NCBI GenBank assembly: GCA_900299035.1
Contig: OMIG01000235.1
Span: 1 to 41,452 of the forward strand
DNA from: Pseudomonadota bacterium
Lineage (GTDB): Bacteria; Bdellovibrionota_C; UBA2361; OMII01
Length of the DNA stretch: 41,452 nt
Direction: 5' to 3'
The position numbers and the translations under genes were made by a program. Below are positions 24,555 through 33,167 of the stretch, piece by piece. The notes under the pieces are model-generated. The model had not been told where the DNA came from. It saw only the letters and a program-made list of their open reading frames with translations, and made no database searches. Every line of letters starts with the position of its first letter. Positions within the stretch are counted from its first letter, which is position 1.

Positions 24555-27500
24555 GTACGAGTAGCTGCGCGAAGGAATCCCGCTAGCGCTCGCCTGCCGC
24601 ATGAGCGGGTCGAGGGGCTCAAGGGCCGAGGCGTCGATGTAGGCGATCTCTCCGACGCGTTCGAGGGTCCCTGTGACAAAGAGCACGGCGGCCATCATCA
24701 CGGTGCGGTGGAGCTTCTCAAAGAGGGCAGGGCGCACGATGACGTTGAACGAGCCGGTCTCGTCCTCAAGCGTTAAGAACACCACACCCTTTGCGGTGCC
24801 GGGGCGCTGCCGGATGATGGCGAGCCCGGCGGCGGATGCTCGCGCTCCGGGGCGCAGGCCGTGCCTGGCTGAGAGCCCCTCGGCAGTGTGGGCGCCACGG
24901 CTCTCAAGGTGAGAGCGCAGGAACTGTAGCGGGTGCGCCCTGAGTGAGAGCCCGGTGGTTGAGTAGTCCTTGAACATCTCGTGCTGTAGCGTTGAGGCAG
25001 GCAGCCTGTCGGAGCTGCTCGATGCGCGTGGGGCAAGGAGCGCGTCGAGCGGAGCAGGTTTCGGCGCAAGCTCCTGGATCTCCCAGTGTGCGGGGCGGCG
25101 CCCGAGTGAGGCGCTGCCGAATGCGTCAGCGTGGGCGAGGCGAGAGAGGAGCGGCTTTGAGATCTTGGCGCCGCCGCGTCCCCACAGCTCCTTGATCGAA
25201 GTGAACTCGCCGCTGTGCTCGACGGACTCGCGCAGCGCGCGGGCGCCATCTTCGCGCAGCCCGCTCACGAGCCTCAGGCCGAGCCGCAGCGTGGGAGCGC
25301 CGGTGCCGTCGTAGGCAACGGAGCAGTCCCAGGAGCTCTTGTTGGCGTCGATGGGGGCGGCCGTGACACCGTGGCGCTCGGCGTCACGAACGATCTGGGC
25401 CGGTGCGTAGAAGCCCATGGGCTGGCTGTTTAAGAGCGCGCACGCAAACTCAGCCGGGTAGTGCCGCTTGATCCAGGCAGAGGCGTACACGAGCAGGGCG
25501 AACGACGCGGCGTGTGACTCTGGGAAGCCGTACTCGCTGAAGCCCTTAATCTGGTTGAGGCAGGTGTCGGCGAACTCCTCGGAGTAGCCGTTTGCGAGCA
25601 TGCCTTTGGTGATCTTCTCCTTGAACGCCTCGATGACGCCCTTGTGCGTCTTCCAGGCTGCCATTGCGCGCCGCAGCTTCTCTGCTTCGCCAGGGGAGAA
25701 GTTAGCGAGCGTGATGGCGAGCCGCATCGCCTGCTCCTGGAAGATCGGCACGCCGAGGGTCTTGCCCAGGATGCGCTCGACTCGCTCGTCGGGGTAGTGA
25801 GGCTTCTCAAGCCCAGCCCGGCGCCGCAGGTAGGGGTGCACCATGTTGCCCTGGATAGGGCCCGGGCGCACGATGGCTACCTCGATCACGATGTCGTAGA
25901 AGCAGCGCGGCTTGAGCCTCGGCAGCATCGACATCTGCGCGCGCGACTCGACCTGGAACACGCCGATGGTGTCTGAGGCGCACAGCATGTCGTACACCTG
26001 TGGGTCTTCCTGTGGAACCTGGTGCAGCTCAATTCGCTCGCCGCGCCGAGCGCTCACGAGCTCCAGCGCCTTGCGGATGCAGGTCAGCATGCCGAGCGCC
26101 AGGATGTCTATCTTGAGCATCCCCAGCTCCTCGATGTCGTTCTTGTCCCACTCGATCATGGTGCGGCTCTCCATGCCGGTGTTGATGATCGGGACGATCT
26201 CGCACAGGGGCTCGTGCGAGATGATGAAGCCACCCACGTGCTGCGAGAGGTGACGCGGGAAGCCGATCAGCTCCTGCGCGATTGAGAGGGTGTTTCGGAT
26301 CGTTGCGTCGCCTGGCGAGAGCCCAAGGTCACGCAGGGTGGTGTCGGTGATGGTGTACTCGGTCCAGCGGTGCACCTCCTTTGCGAGCCTGTCGACTATC
26401 TCTAGCGAGAGCCCGAGAGCCTTGCCAACTTCGCGCACGGCGCTGCGCGCGCGAAAGGTGATGACGGCAGCGGCGATTGCAGCGCGCTCCCTGCCGTACT
26501 TGCCGTAGATGTACTGGATAACCTCTTCACGCCGCTCGTGCTCAAAGTCGATGTCGATGTCGGGAGGCTCTTGCCGCTCCTTGCTCACGAAGCGCGCGAA
26601 GAGGAGGTCTATCTGCGCCGGGTCAACGGAGGTGATGCCGAGGCAGTAGCAGACGGTTGAGTTGGCGGCAGCCCCGCGCCCCTGGCACAGGATGCCTCTG
26701 CTGCGCGCAAAGGAGACGATGTCGTGGCAGGTGAGGAAGTACTTCTCGTACTGGAGCTCGTGGATGAGCACGAGCTCCTCGCCAATCGATGCGCGCACGC
26801 GCTCAGGGACGCCGTGCGGGTAGCGCTGCCGCGCGCCCTCCTCGACTGCTTCAGAGAGCTGCTCGAGCGGGCTCTTGCCGGCAGGGCAGATCTCTTCCGG
26901 GTACGTGTACGTGAGCTGGTCGAGCGAGAACTGCCGCGCCACCTCGGCTATCTCCTGCGTGCGCGTGATGGCGTGGGGGATGTCACGAAAGAGGCGGGCC
27001 ATCTCACGCGGGTCCTTGAGGTAGCGCTCGCCGTTCTGGAAGAGCCGCGGTCCGGCTTGCTGCACAGGCACCCCTTCGCGGATGCAGGTGACGACGTCGT
27101 GCAGGGGCTTCCTCTCAGGGATGTGGTAGTGCACGTCGTTGGTGGCAACGACAGGGAGGCCCAAAGCCTTTGCTGCCCGCATTGCGGCGTCGGCCATCCT
27201 CACGTTGCTTGGGCCGTAGTTTAAGGTGAGCGCAACCGAGAGCAGCCGCGGGTCGGGGCACGCGTCGCGCAGAATGGAGGCCAGCTGCACGAAGATGTCG
27301 CTGCGTGACGCCGCTGCAGGGCCACCTTCAGTGAAGCCGGCGTAGTGCAGCCGTGTCTGGAAAAACGGCGGGATGATGATCGTTGAGAAGTGCCCGAGGT
27401 GCGGCAAGAGGCTTTCAAGGCTCACGAAGAAGTCGTTCTTTGAGACGTCGTGCTTCCCAAGCGTGATGAGCCGGCAGAGTGCGGCGTACCCTTGGCGGCT

Positions 27501-27785
27501 GGTGGGGTAGAGCAGGAGCGAGCTGCGGCAGAACTGCGAGGCTCGCTCAGCGAGCTGGCGCGAGACGCTCCCCTCGAAGTCAACCTCAACCCTGCAGCCG
27601 ACGAGGAGCTGCACGCCAGCGTCTTTTGCTGCGGTGTGGGCCCGCACGATTCCCGAGAGGGTGTTGTAGTCGGTGATTCCGACGGCTGAGAGCCCTAGCT
27701 CTGCTGCGCGCCACATGTACTCGTGCGGGTGGCTGGCGCCTCGCAGGAACGAGAAGTTTGTCGCTGTCTGAAGCTCACAGTACAT
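24552..27785 (-). CDS. dnaE2: Error-prone DNA polymerase DnaE2 (ImuC)
   Basis: This is the C-family polymerase of the ImuA-ImuB-DnaE2 translesion mutasome. 1077 residues is normal for DnaE2. Order: N-terminal PHP domain (YCELQTATNFSFLRGASHPHE, GITDYNTLSG), polymerase core with the catalytic acidic motif PDIDIDF at about 406-412 and YGRERAAIAAAVITFRARSA, finger/thumb segments (RPGPIQGNMVHPYLRRR, FQEQAMRLAI, GFPESHAASFALLVYASAW), and an OB-like end (GVVFLTLEDETGSFNVIV). The last residues are SRSYSY where homologues usually end in an SRDF-type tail, and the stop codon lies in the end of the MITE-like element. It starts 15 bp after imuB and is the last gene of the operon. Confidence 0.97.
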   Translation of the reverse strand: MYCELQTATNFSFLRGASHPHEYMWRAAELGLSAVGITDYNTLSGIVRAHTAAKDAGVQLLVGCRVEVDFEGSVSRQLAERASQFCRSSLLLYPTSRQGYAALCRLITLGKHDVSKNDFFVSLESLLPHLGHFSTIIIPPFFQTRLHYAGFTEGGPAAASRSDIFVQLASILRDACPDPRLLSVALTLNYGPSNVRMADAAMRAAKALGLPVVATNDVHYHIPERKPLHDVVTCIREGVPVQQAGPRLFQNGERYLKDPREMARLFRDIPHAITRTQEIAEVARQFSLDQLTYTYPEEICPAGKSPLEQLSEAVEEGARQRYPHGVPERVRASIGEELVLIHELQYEKYFLTCHDIVSFARSRGILCQGRGAAANSTVCYCLGITSVDPAQIDLLFARFVSKERQEPPDIDIDFEHERREEVIQYIYGKYGRERAAIAAAVITFRARSAVREVGKALGLSLEIVDRLAKEVHRWTEYTITDTTLRDLGLSPGDATIRNTLSIAQELIGFPRHLSQHVGGFIISHEPLCEIVPIINTGMESRTMIEWDKNDIEELGMLKIDILALGMLTCIRKALELVSARRGERIELHQVPQEDPQVYDMLCASDTIGVFQVESRAQMSMLPRLKPRCFYDIVIEVAIVRPGPIQGNMVHPYLRRRAGLEKPHYPDERVERILGKTLGVPIFQEQAMRLAITLANFSPGEAEKLRRAMAAWKTHKGVIEAFKEKITKGMLANGYSEEFADTCLNQIKGFSEYGFPESHAASFALLVYASAWIKRHYPAEFACALLNSQPMGFYAPAQIVRDAERHGVTAAPIDANKSSWDCSVAYDGTGAPTLRLGLRLVSGLREDGARALRESVEHSGEFTSIKELWGRGGAKISKPLLSRLAHADAFGSASLGRRPAHWEIQELAPKPAPLDALLAPRASSSSDRLPASTLQHEMFKDYSTTGLSLRAHPLQFLRSHLESRGAHTAEGLSARHGLRPGARASAAGLAIIRQRPGTAKGVVFLTLEDETGSFNVIVRPALFEKLHRTVMMAAVLFVTGTLERVGEIAYIDASALEPLDPLMRQASASGIPSRSYSY

Positions 27786-27800
27786 GCTGCCTGCCCCTTC

Positions 27801-29450
27801 TTACGCCCACACGCCGTGCAGGAACCACTCGAGCGTTCCTTGGTCTCGGTACACCCACAGCCAGCGCCCGGAGTCGTCCTGCACCTTAAAGTAGTCACGC
27901 TCGCGCAGCTGTAGGCCTGCGCCCTGAGAGCCGTGAGCGGAAGGGGCGCTCCACCACTCGGGCGCTATTCGCTCTGGGCCGATGCCTGAGATGATCTTTA
28001 GCTTCTTTCCTCTCCACAGCAGGAAGGACGGTGGCTTGTCGGGGAGCATCGCTATCGTTGTGACCGGCTCTGGCTTGGCAAAGAGCAGCGAGGGGCGCTC
28101 GCGCAGGCTGTATGGGGCGATTGGCTCATGCAGGGAGTCATTAGGGCCGGCGCCCGCGCCAAACGCTGGAGCGTGGGCAAACGACTGCTCAGGGATGTAG
28201 GAGCGGGTGAGCGCAGCGCGGCTGACGCGCGCCTTGCCGAGCCGCACGGCGAAGGCGTTCATTAGCTCCGCGCGGCTGCGCGAGGCAGCGGCAGTGTCGC
28301 GGGACGGAGAGAGCGAGCGCTGCTCAGCAGCTGCGTCTTCGACCTGTGCGGCGCGCAGCGTTACGTCGTGCACCTCGCCGAAGAAGCTCATGCCCTCTAC
28401 TATCGGCTCGATAATCTCTGAGAGGTGCGAGATGTCGTCAGTTGCCGCCGCCAGCGGAAACTCCTTCGTCGCTGTTTGGCCTGATGAGTCGTGGATTGTG
28501 AGCAAGAAGAGCTTTGATCGCTTGCTGCTGGCGCGCAGCTGCGACAGGAGTGCGGCGAAGAGGTGGTGAATGGCGATCGTGACGCTCTTTCGGCTCGAGA
28601 GCGGCGGCTCAAAGGTTCGGCGCATGCGGTATGAGCGTGGCGTGGCTATCGTGTGGAGGCGCTCTTCGACCGCGCCGAGCGCCTGCTCAAGCCGGTACAG
28701 GAGAAACTTCCCAAAGCGCTGCGAGAGAGAGCGGCGAGGCAGGTTGAGGAGCTGCCCGATGAGCGATATGCCGACCTCTGAGAGGGCTGCGGCACACTTG
28801 TGGTCAACCCTGAGCGCCTGCACCGGGAGGAGCGAGATGGCCTGCGGGATCGAGTCGCGCGAGCTGACTACAGACGGCACGTCAGGCGCGCCGTACCGGG
28901 AGAGCGCCCACGCTGCGCCAAGCGTGGGCGCAACAGCGATGCGGGCAGAGCTGCTCATCAGGGCGCGAAACGAGCTGGCGAACGCCCGAGTGTCGCCGTG
29001 CAGCCGGCGCGTTCCGGTCATGTCGAGCGTGATCCCGTAGTGGAGCGGGCTCACGCCCGAGAGGAGCCCTGCTGTGCGGGCGTTAAAGAGCTCGCTGTCT
29101 AGGGCAACGAGCGGCGAGAAGCGCAGGCACCACACGGCGAGCCGGTACAGGGCGCGGCAGTCGCGCACTGGGTCAAAGGCCTCAACGTGCGCGCCAGGAG
29201 CCATCGCGCGCGCAAGCGGCAGCGGCGTGCCGATGCGGACCCCGCAGCGCGCGGCGATCTGGCAGCAGCGCTGCACCGTGAGGTCGCTTGAGCCTGTGCC
29301 GCTCAGGAGGACAGGCGACGTGCTGCTGGCCGCAGGGCTACGTGCCGAACTTTTGAGCTGGAGCTTGCGCCTCGTCACTTCCACTGACCACTCTGGGAAG
29401 TACGCGCAGAGATAGGTCCGCTCCGAAGCCGCATCTGTATCCATGTTCAT
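27801..29450 (-). CDS. imuB: ImuB, catalytically inactive Y-family polymerase-like protein
   Basis: ImuB tethers DnaE2 and ImuA to the beta clamp. The Y-family fold is evident (RTYLCAYFPEWSVEVTRRKL at the start, LHYGITLDMTGTRRLHGD, PTLGAAWALSRYG, LPVQALRVD), but the catalytic Asp/Glu sites are replaced (AYFPEW; LDMTG instead of SxDE), as in known ImuBs. The C-terminus shows the family tail: GPERIAPEWW, RDYFKVQDDSGRWLWVYRD and WFLHGVWA. ATG 29450 is preferred because GGAGG lies 6 bases upstream; the track's 29456 ATG abuts that site. The gene overlaps imuA by 113 bp. Confidence 0.94.
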   Translation of the reverse strand: MNMDTDAASERTYLCAYFPEWSVEVTRRKLQLKSSARSPAASSTSPVLLSGTGSSDLTVQRCCQIAARCGVRIGTPLPLARAMAPGAHVEAFDPVRDCRALYRLAVWCLRFSPLVALDSELFNARTAGLLSGVSPLHYGITLDMTGTRRLHGDTRAFASSFRALMSSSARIAVAPTLGAAWALSRYGAPDVPSVVSSRDSIPQAISLLPVQALRVDHKCAAALSEVGISLIGQLLNLPRRSLSQRFGKFLLYRLEQALGAVEERLHTIATPRSYRMRRTFEPPLSSRKSVTIAIHHLFAALLSQLRASSKRSKLFLLTIHDSSGQTATKEFPLAAATDDISHLSEIIEPIVEGMSFFGEVHDVTLRAAQVEDAAAEQRSLSPSRDTAAASRSRAELMNAFAVRLGKARVSRAALTRSYIPEQSFAHAPAFGAGAGPNDSLHEPIAPYSLRERPSLLFAKPEPVTTIAMLPDKPPSFLLWRGKKLKIISGIGPERIAPEWWSAPSAHGSQGAGLQLRERDYFKVQDDSGRWLWVYRDQGTLEWFLHGVWA

Positions 29451-30219
29451 AGTCATCCTCCACGGTGACGGTCCACGCGGTGACAGCGGCAGAGCCGCCC
29501 TTGAGGCGCTTGAGCGAGAGATCCCACGCGGGCGCCTCGCTCGGCGATGGGATGGGGGTGAGAGACCAGCTCGTCATCGCTGCGCTCGGAGTAGGCTGCT
29601 CACGGTGGCGCTTGAGGAGCAGCGCCGTTGTGCCGTGTGCGCGCGCAGAGAGGGAGAGGCGCCGGGTGGTGGCAAGCGAGACGCGCGGCGTGTCTGCCAC
29701 CACAAGCTTCACTGCAGGAGAGCGAAGCGCGGTTTCGAGGGCCCAGAGTGAGAGCTTCTCTGTGGGCGGATCAACGAAGATGCAGGAGGAGAGGCGCTCC
29801 GGGGGGAGCGAGAAGGGGGTTGGCCAGCAGCGCCGGCCGATCCACACGACGAGCAGCGCACAGGGATCGTTCGCCGATGAGCGCCCCCACCCACTAGCGC
29901 CTGAAGCCTCGCAAGAGTCGAGGGCGTTCCGTGCGAGCAGGGCAGGCAGGGCGAAAGGGTGCGTGACGAGACCGCTCGCATCGTTCATGCTCAGCTCGTG
30001 CACGGCTCCGCACGCAAGGCCGCCGAGGGGCAGGCACTCGTCGATATCAGCGGCGCCGAACGGGATGACATCCCGCGCCGTTGAGCGCTGCTGCCAGAGA
30101 GGGGTGTCGCTCGGCTGGGCACCCTGCCACACCACCCCTTGGGCCAGGAGCGACTGCAGGGCGCAGGGAGGGGTCTCAGGGAGCGCAGGGATAGCGGGGT
30201 CGGTACGGGTAGGAGCCAT
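29338..30219 (-). CDS. imuA: ImuA, RecA-like accessory protein of the mutasome
   Basis: ImuA is a RecA/SulA-related protein required for DnaE2-dependent mutagenesis. The 293 residues include the diagnostic LPLGGLACGAVHELS (degenerate Walker A region), ALLVVWIGRRCWPTPFSLPPERL, and VKLVVADTPRVSLATTRRLSLSARAHGTTALLLKRH. The last 36 residues (after VEDDY) overlap the imuB start in another frame and look unlike ImuA tails I know, so the end may be a read-through extension. It is the first gene of imuA-imuB-dnaE2. The start ATG has no strong Shine-Dalgarno. The promoter upstream overlaps a LexA-like inverted repeat. Confidence 0.9.
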   Translation of the reverse strand: MAPTRTDPAIPALPETPPCALQSLLAQGVVWQGAQPSDTPLWQQRSTARDVIPFGAADIDECLPLGGLACGAVHELSMNDASGLVTHPFALPALLARNALDSCEASGASGWGRSSANDPCALLVVWIGRRCWPTPFSLPPERLSSCIFVDPPTEKLSLWALETALRSPAVKLVVADTPRVSLATTRRLSLSARAHGTTALLLKRHREQPTPSAAMTSWSLTPIPSPSEAPAWDLSLKRLKGGSAAVTAWTVTVEDDYEHGYRCGFGADLSLRVLPRVVSGSDEAQAPAQKFGT

Positions 30220-30261
30220 AAGCGCAGTCGGGGTGAGTTTTTAAACCAAGCTGAGTGTTCT

Positions 30262-30277
30262 AGTATATTTCTATACT
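30262..30277. promoter_or_regulatory. LexA-like operator upstream of imuA
   Basis: AGTATA-TTTC-TATACT is a perfect 6-bp inverted repeat with a 4-bp spacer, 43 bp before the imuA start and covering the putative -10. imuA-imuB-dnaE2 operons are SOS-controlled in most bacteria, and LexA motifs differ by phylum, some being AT-rich (TTAGN6TACTA in Xanthomonadales). No second copy was seen in this window, so the assignment is inference. Confidence 0.55.
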
Positions 30278-30298
30278 GCAATAAGAATGATGCATCAA
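30270..30298 (-). promoter_or_regulatory. Putative sigma-70 promoter of imuA-imuB-dnaE2
   Basis: Minus strand: TTGATG (-35), exactly 17 bp, TATAGA (-10). The -10 sits inside the LexA-like inverted repeat, so a bound repressor would exclude RNA polymerase. Confidence 0.55.
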
Positions 30299-30333
30299 GG
30301 GAAAGCTTGGATTCGGGGGTGTGAATACAGGGC

Positions 30334-30383
30334 AAAAAGGGGCTAGGTATGCGTAGTTTAAAGAGTAATGCCCGCCCCTTTTT
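30334..30383 (-). terminator. Putative terminator after cheZ
   Basis: AAAAAGGGGC (30334-30343) and GCCCCTTTTT (30374-30383) are a perfect 10-bp inverted pair with a 30-base loop, ending in five T on the minus strand. It is 76 bp downstream of the cheZ stop. The pair is symmetrical and could work in both directions; the long loop lowers confidence. Confidence 0.45.
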
Positions 30384-30458
30384 CCCCGGGGCGCTGCAGG
30401 GGGAGTAGTCGCACTGCCTTGCGGCCGAGGCGTGAACTTTAAAAATCAGCGCAAGCCC

Positions 30459-31082
30459 CTAGAGCCCAAGCTCCTTCAGCAGCGCGTCGGTCGACTCTTG
30501 GTCGACGTTCTGCTCGGCTTCAAGCTCAGCAGCGCTCTTGGGGTTGGGCATGGCGACTTTGAGCTGCTCAAGCAGCGCTCGCAGGTACACCTCAACGTCA
30601 CACACGAGCCGCATCACTTTTTTGACCTTCTGGCCGCACAGGTCTTGAAACTCCTGCGACACAACGATGTCGTGCGAGACGGCCTGCATGGCGTGGTTGA
30701 GAGCCCGGTACTTTGCGACGAACGCTAGCGCAGCGTCCGGGCTGATTGGCCCTTGCTGCGCGAGCTGCTCGAGATCTGCGAGGTGCTTCTCTCCCTGCTT
30801 GATGACCTTGTGCTGGCTGTCGACTAGATCAAACACTTTGTGGCTCGCCTCGCTTGAGTCGTTGAGCACCGACGAGAGCTTTAAGATTGCGTCAGGGATG
30901 TTGGTCGATGACATGCCGACAGCCGCCGGGTCGAAGCCGCTGCGGATGCCGAGCAGCGTCTCGCGCAGCAGCGTGAGCCTGTGAGCTGACTCTGTGGCAA
31001 GCAGCTCGGCGAGAGCTGCGCTCAGGTCCTCGACCGTAACGAGGCTTGTGGTGTGGGTTCCGTTGCCATTGTGTGGTGACAT
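30459..31082 (-). CDS. cheZ: CheZ-like protein phosphatase of CheY
   Basis: CheZ accelerates CheY-P dephosphorylation. The 207-residue helical protein carries the CheZ active-site region (AVSHDIVVSQEFQDLCGQ, then KVKKVMRLVCDVEVYL; the EFQDLCGQ core holds the expected Asp and Gln) and an acidic linker with a terminal amphipathic peptide (STDALLKELGL), the part that docks on CheY. ATG 31082 has AGGAG 7 bases upstream and lies 10 bp after the cheY stop; the track's start 63 bases further upstream would overlap cheY. It ends the cheB-orf-cheY-cheZ operon. Confidence 0.88.
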   Translation of the reverse strand: MSPHNGNGTHTTSLVTVEDLSAALAELLATESAHRLTLLRETLLGIRSGFDPAAVGMSSTNIPDAILKLSSVLNDSSEASHKVFDLVDSQHKVIKQGEKHLADLEQLAQQGPISPDAALAFVAKYRALNHAMQAVSHDIVVSQEFQDLCGQKVKKVMRLVCDVEVYLRALLEQLKVAMPNPKSAAELEAEQNVDQESTDALLKELGL

Positions 31083-31092
31083 CGCAGAGCTC

Positions 31093-31491
31093 CTAGGCGC
31101 TCTTTCGGTTGAAGATTGCGTTGAGCTTCTCTTCCAGAGACTCAACTGTGAAGGGCTTCACGATGTACTGGGAAACCCCAGCTTTTGCAGCCTCAATCAC
31201 GTTCTCTCGCTTCGCCTCTGCAGTCACCATGAGGAACGGGATAGCCTTGAGCTTGTCGCTGCTGCGGACAGCTTTAAGAAAGTCGATCCCCATCATGTTG
31301 GGCATGTTCCAGTCCGAGATGATGAAGTTGAACTGGTCTTTCTCAAGCTTTGCGAGGGCATCGACGCCGTCAACAGCCTCTGTCACGTTGTGAAGCCCGA
31401 GCGCTCCGAGCGACTTCTTGACGATCTGGCGCATCGTTGCGAAGTCGTCGACGACGAGAATCTTTATGTTAGGGTCAACGTTGGCTACCAT
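31093..31491 (-). CDS. cheY: CheY chemotaxis response regulator (cheZ-linked)
   Basis: A single receiver domain of 132 residues with Asp15/Asp16, phospho-acceptor Asp60 (IISDWNMP), Thr90 and Lys112 (VKPF). The DWNMPNMMGIDFLKAVR stretch is the flagellar-motor CheY type. When phosphorylated by CheA it binds the FliM/FliG switch. ATG 31491 is preferred (GGAGG 4 bases upstream); the track start 60 bases earlier runs into the preceding gene. It sits directly upstream of cheZ, so it is the likely motor-binding CheY. Confidence 0.95.
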   Translation of the reverse strand: MVANVDPNIKILVVDDFATMRQIVKKSLGALGLHNVTEAVDGVDALAKLEKDQFNFIISDWNMPNMMGIDFLKAVRSSDKLKAIPFLMVTAEAKRENVIEAAKAGVSQYIVKPFTVESLEEKLNAIFNRKSA

Positions 31492-31513
31492 CACTCCTCC
31501 CCAGGCTCGTAAC

Positions 31514-31819
31514 CTACACCTGCTCCTTCTGCTGCTGCTCTGGAAACTCACCAGCGAAGCACCGCTCTGATGCTAGGCGCTTCCAGGTGTCTTCGCTCGA
31601 CACAGGGTCGCGCTGGCTCTCTTTGTGGCTCCAGTACTCGGCGTGCTTTGAGGCATGTGAGTGCTTGCGGTGAAGCGGCGTCTTGCACAGCACGTCCCCT
31701 GGCTGGGCGATGTACGTGAGCCAGTACGTTGCGGCCTTGAAGTCTTCTGCGAGGAAGACTTCTTCGAGCTTTCCGTCCGGGTTGATTCGGTAAATGATGA
31801 AAGGCACTTTCCAGTCCAT
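31514..31819 (-). CDS. Small unknown protein in the che operon
   Basis: I do not recognise this family. ATG 31819 (MDWKVPFIIYRINPDGK) has AGGAGG 4 bases upstream; the track's start nine codons earlier lacks one. About 101 residues, soluble, with a compact N-terminal half (GKLEEVFLAEDFKAATYWLTYIAQPGDVL) and a His/Ser/Glu-rich charged C-terminal half (HRKHSHASKHAEYWSHKE, PEQQQKEQV). It lies 45 bp after cheB and 22 bp before cheY on the same strand, so a chemotaxis or motility accessory role is a guess from context only. Confidence 0.7.
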   Translation of the reverse strand: MDWKVPFIIYRINPDGKLEEVFLAEDFKAATYWLTYIAQPGDVLCKTPLHRKHSHASKHAEYWSHKESQRDPVSSEDTWKRLASERCFAGEFPEQQQKEQV

Positions 31820-31864
31820 ACAGCCTCCTTCGTCAGAAAAACGCAAACGCTTTAAGAAATTCTC

Positions 31865-32944
31865 CTACGCACGAGCCTCAGCCCTGTTTTCTGCCCGCTT
31901 CACTGCGCCAGAGAGCGCATCTGCAACTTGCCCAAGGGGGAGCACAGCAGAGGCGATGCCTGCCTCAACGACCGCTCCAGGCATTCCCCACACGGCGCTC
32001 GAATCCTTGTCTTGGGCTACGATCGTTCCCCCTTTGGCCCGAATAGCCTGGCAGCCGAGCAGCCCGTCTTGGCACATCCCCGTGAGCACCGCTGCGAGCG
32101 CCTTCGCCCCGTACACGGCAGCGACAGAGCGAAACAGCACGTCGACCGCGGGTCGGCAGGAGTTCTCGGGCGGGTTCTCGTTGAGCACGATGGAGGTCCG
32201 GCCGATGACGCGCTTCACCTCCATGTGGAAGCCGCCCGGGGCGAGGTACGCGCAGCCTGGCACCACATCCTGTCCGTTGTGAGCCTCAAAGACCTTGATC
32301 TTTGAAACCTCTGTAAGGCGCTCAGCGAGCATCTTGGTGAAGAGCGGCGGCATGTGCTGCACGAGGAAGATCGGCACCGGCAGGTCGCAAGGGATCTTTG
32401 GAAAGATCTCCATTAACGCGTTGGGGCCGCCAGTGGAGACGCCGATGGCGATGGCATCAAAGGCGGCAGCGGCCACGGGCACAGGAGCTGAGCCCCACAG
32501 GGCGGCAGGCGTTCCTGTAGCTGGCCGAGCATCCGGGGCGCGGGTGCTCGCCAGTCCCTTTATCTTTCGAAGCAGATCCTCTCCAACGACCTCTCGAGTG
32601 TTAACCCCGTGGCTAGAGGGCTTGGTGACGTAGTCAGATGCGCCGAGTGCGAGCGCATCGAGCGTTGTTGAAGCGCCGTGGGCGGTGAGCGAGCTGCACA
32701 TGATGATGGGCTGCGTTGCGCCGCCGTCACGCATCGCCTTGACGGTCTCTAGCCCGTTCATCTCGGGCATCTCCACGTCAAGGGTGACCACGTCAGGCTT
32801 GAGCTCTGCAAGCTGCGCTAGAGCGATCTTGCCGTTAGCAGCTGTGCCGACCACCTCGATCTCTGGGTCTTCGCGCAACAGGTCGCCGAGGACTTTGCGG
32901 ATAACGGCCGAGTCGTCGACGATTAAAACCTTGATTTTTCCCAT
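31865..32944 (-). CDS. cheB: CheB protein-glutamate methylesterase (copy 1)
   Basis: CheB removes methyl groups (and deamidates) at chemoreceptors in adaptation. The receiver domain has Asp10/Asp11 and Asp56 (TLDVEMPEMNG). After an Ala/Pro linker, the esterase domain carries the catalytic Ser in GVSTGGPNAL, His in FLVQHMPPLFT and Asp in GMCQDGLLG. ATG 32944 is chosen (GGGGAG upstream, MGKIKVLIVDDS start); the track starts 21 bases earlier. It is the first gene of the minus-strand che operon, divergent from cheA across 223 bp. No convincing promoter or sigma-28 box was found in that gap. A second cheB lies at 36253. Confidence 0.95.
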   Translation of the reverse strand: MGKIKVLIVDDSAVIRKVLGDLLREDPEIEVVGTAANGKIALAQLAELKPDVVTLDVEMPEMNGLETVKAMRDGGATQPIIMCSSLTAHGASTTLDALALGASDYVTKPSSHGVNTREVVGEDLLRKIKGLASTRAPDARPATGTPAALWGSAPVPVAAAAFDAIAIGVSTGGPNALMEIFPKIPCDLPVPIFLVQHMPPLFTKMLAERLTEVSKIKVFEAHNGQDVVPGCAYLAPGGFHMEVKRVIGRTSIVLNENPPENSCRPAVDVLFRSVAAVYGAKALAAVLTGMCQDGLLGCQAIRAKGGTIVAQDKDSSAVWGMPGAVVEAGIASAVLPLGQVADALSGAVKRAENRAEARA

Positions 32945-33167
32945 AGCTCTCCCCTTAGGCCCCAAAGGTTCTTCGGCTCAAGCGCTAGCAGGCAAAAGGG
33001 TTTGAGCAGAAAAAAAGATCGGGCTGCCGAAAATCCGGGACACAGGCGTTCTTAGGCTGCAGGGTCCAGCACTTAGGGCTCTTCTAAAAATCTGCTCCCT
33101 GATGCTCAAGGGGCCCCAGAAGGCTGCCGACTAAGACCTTTGGAAAATTACAGGGGGGCGAAGCTGT

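Noticed and set aside
24359-24679. 106-codon minus-strand ORF through the MITE-like element
   Set aside because: Half of it overlaps dnaE2 in another frame and the rest is the palindromic core; no ribosome-binding site and no protein-like conservation.
32945-33167. Sigma-28 promoter in the cheB-cheA gap
   Set aside because: GCCGAAAA and GCCGACTA resemble the -10, but no TAAA-type -35 lies at the required distance.
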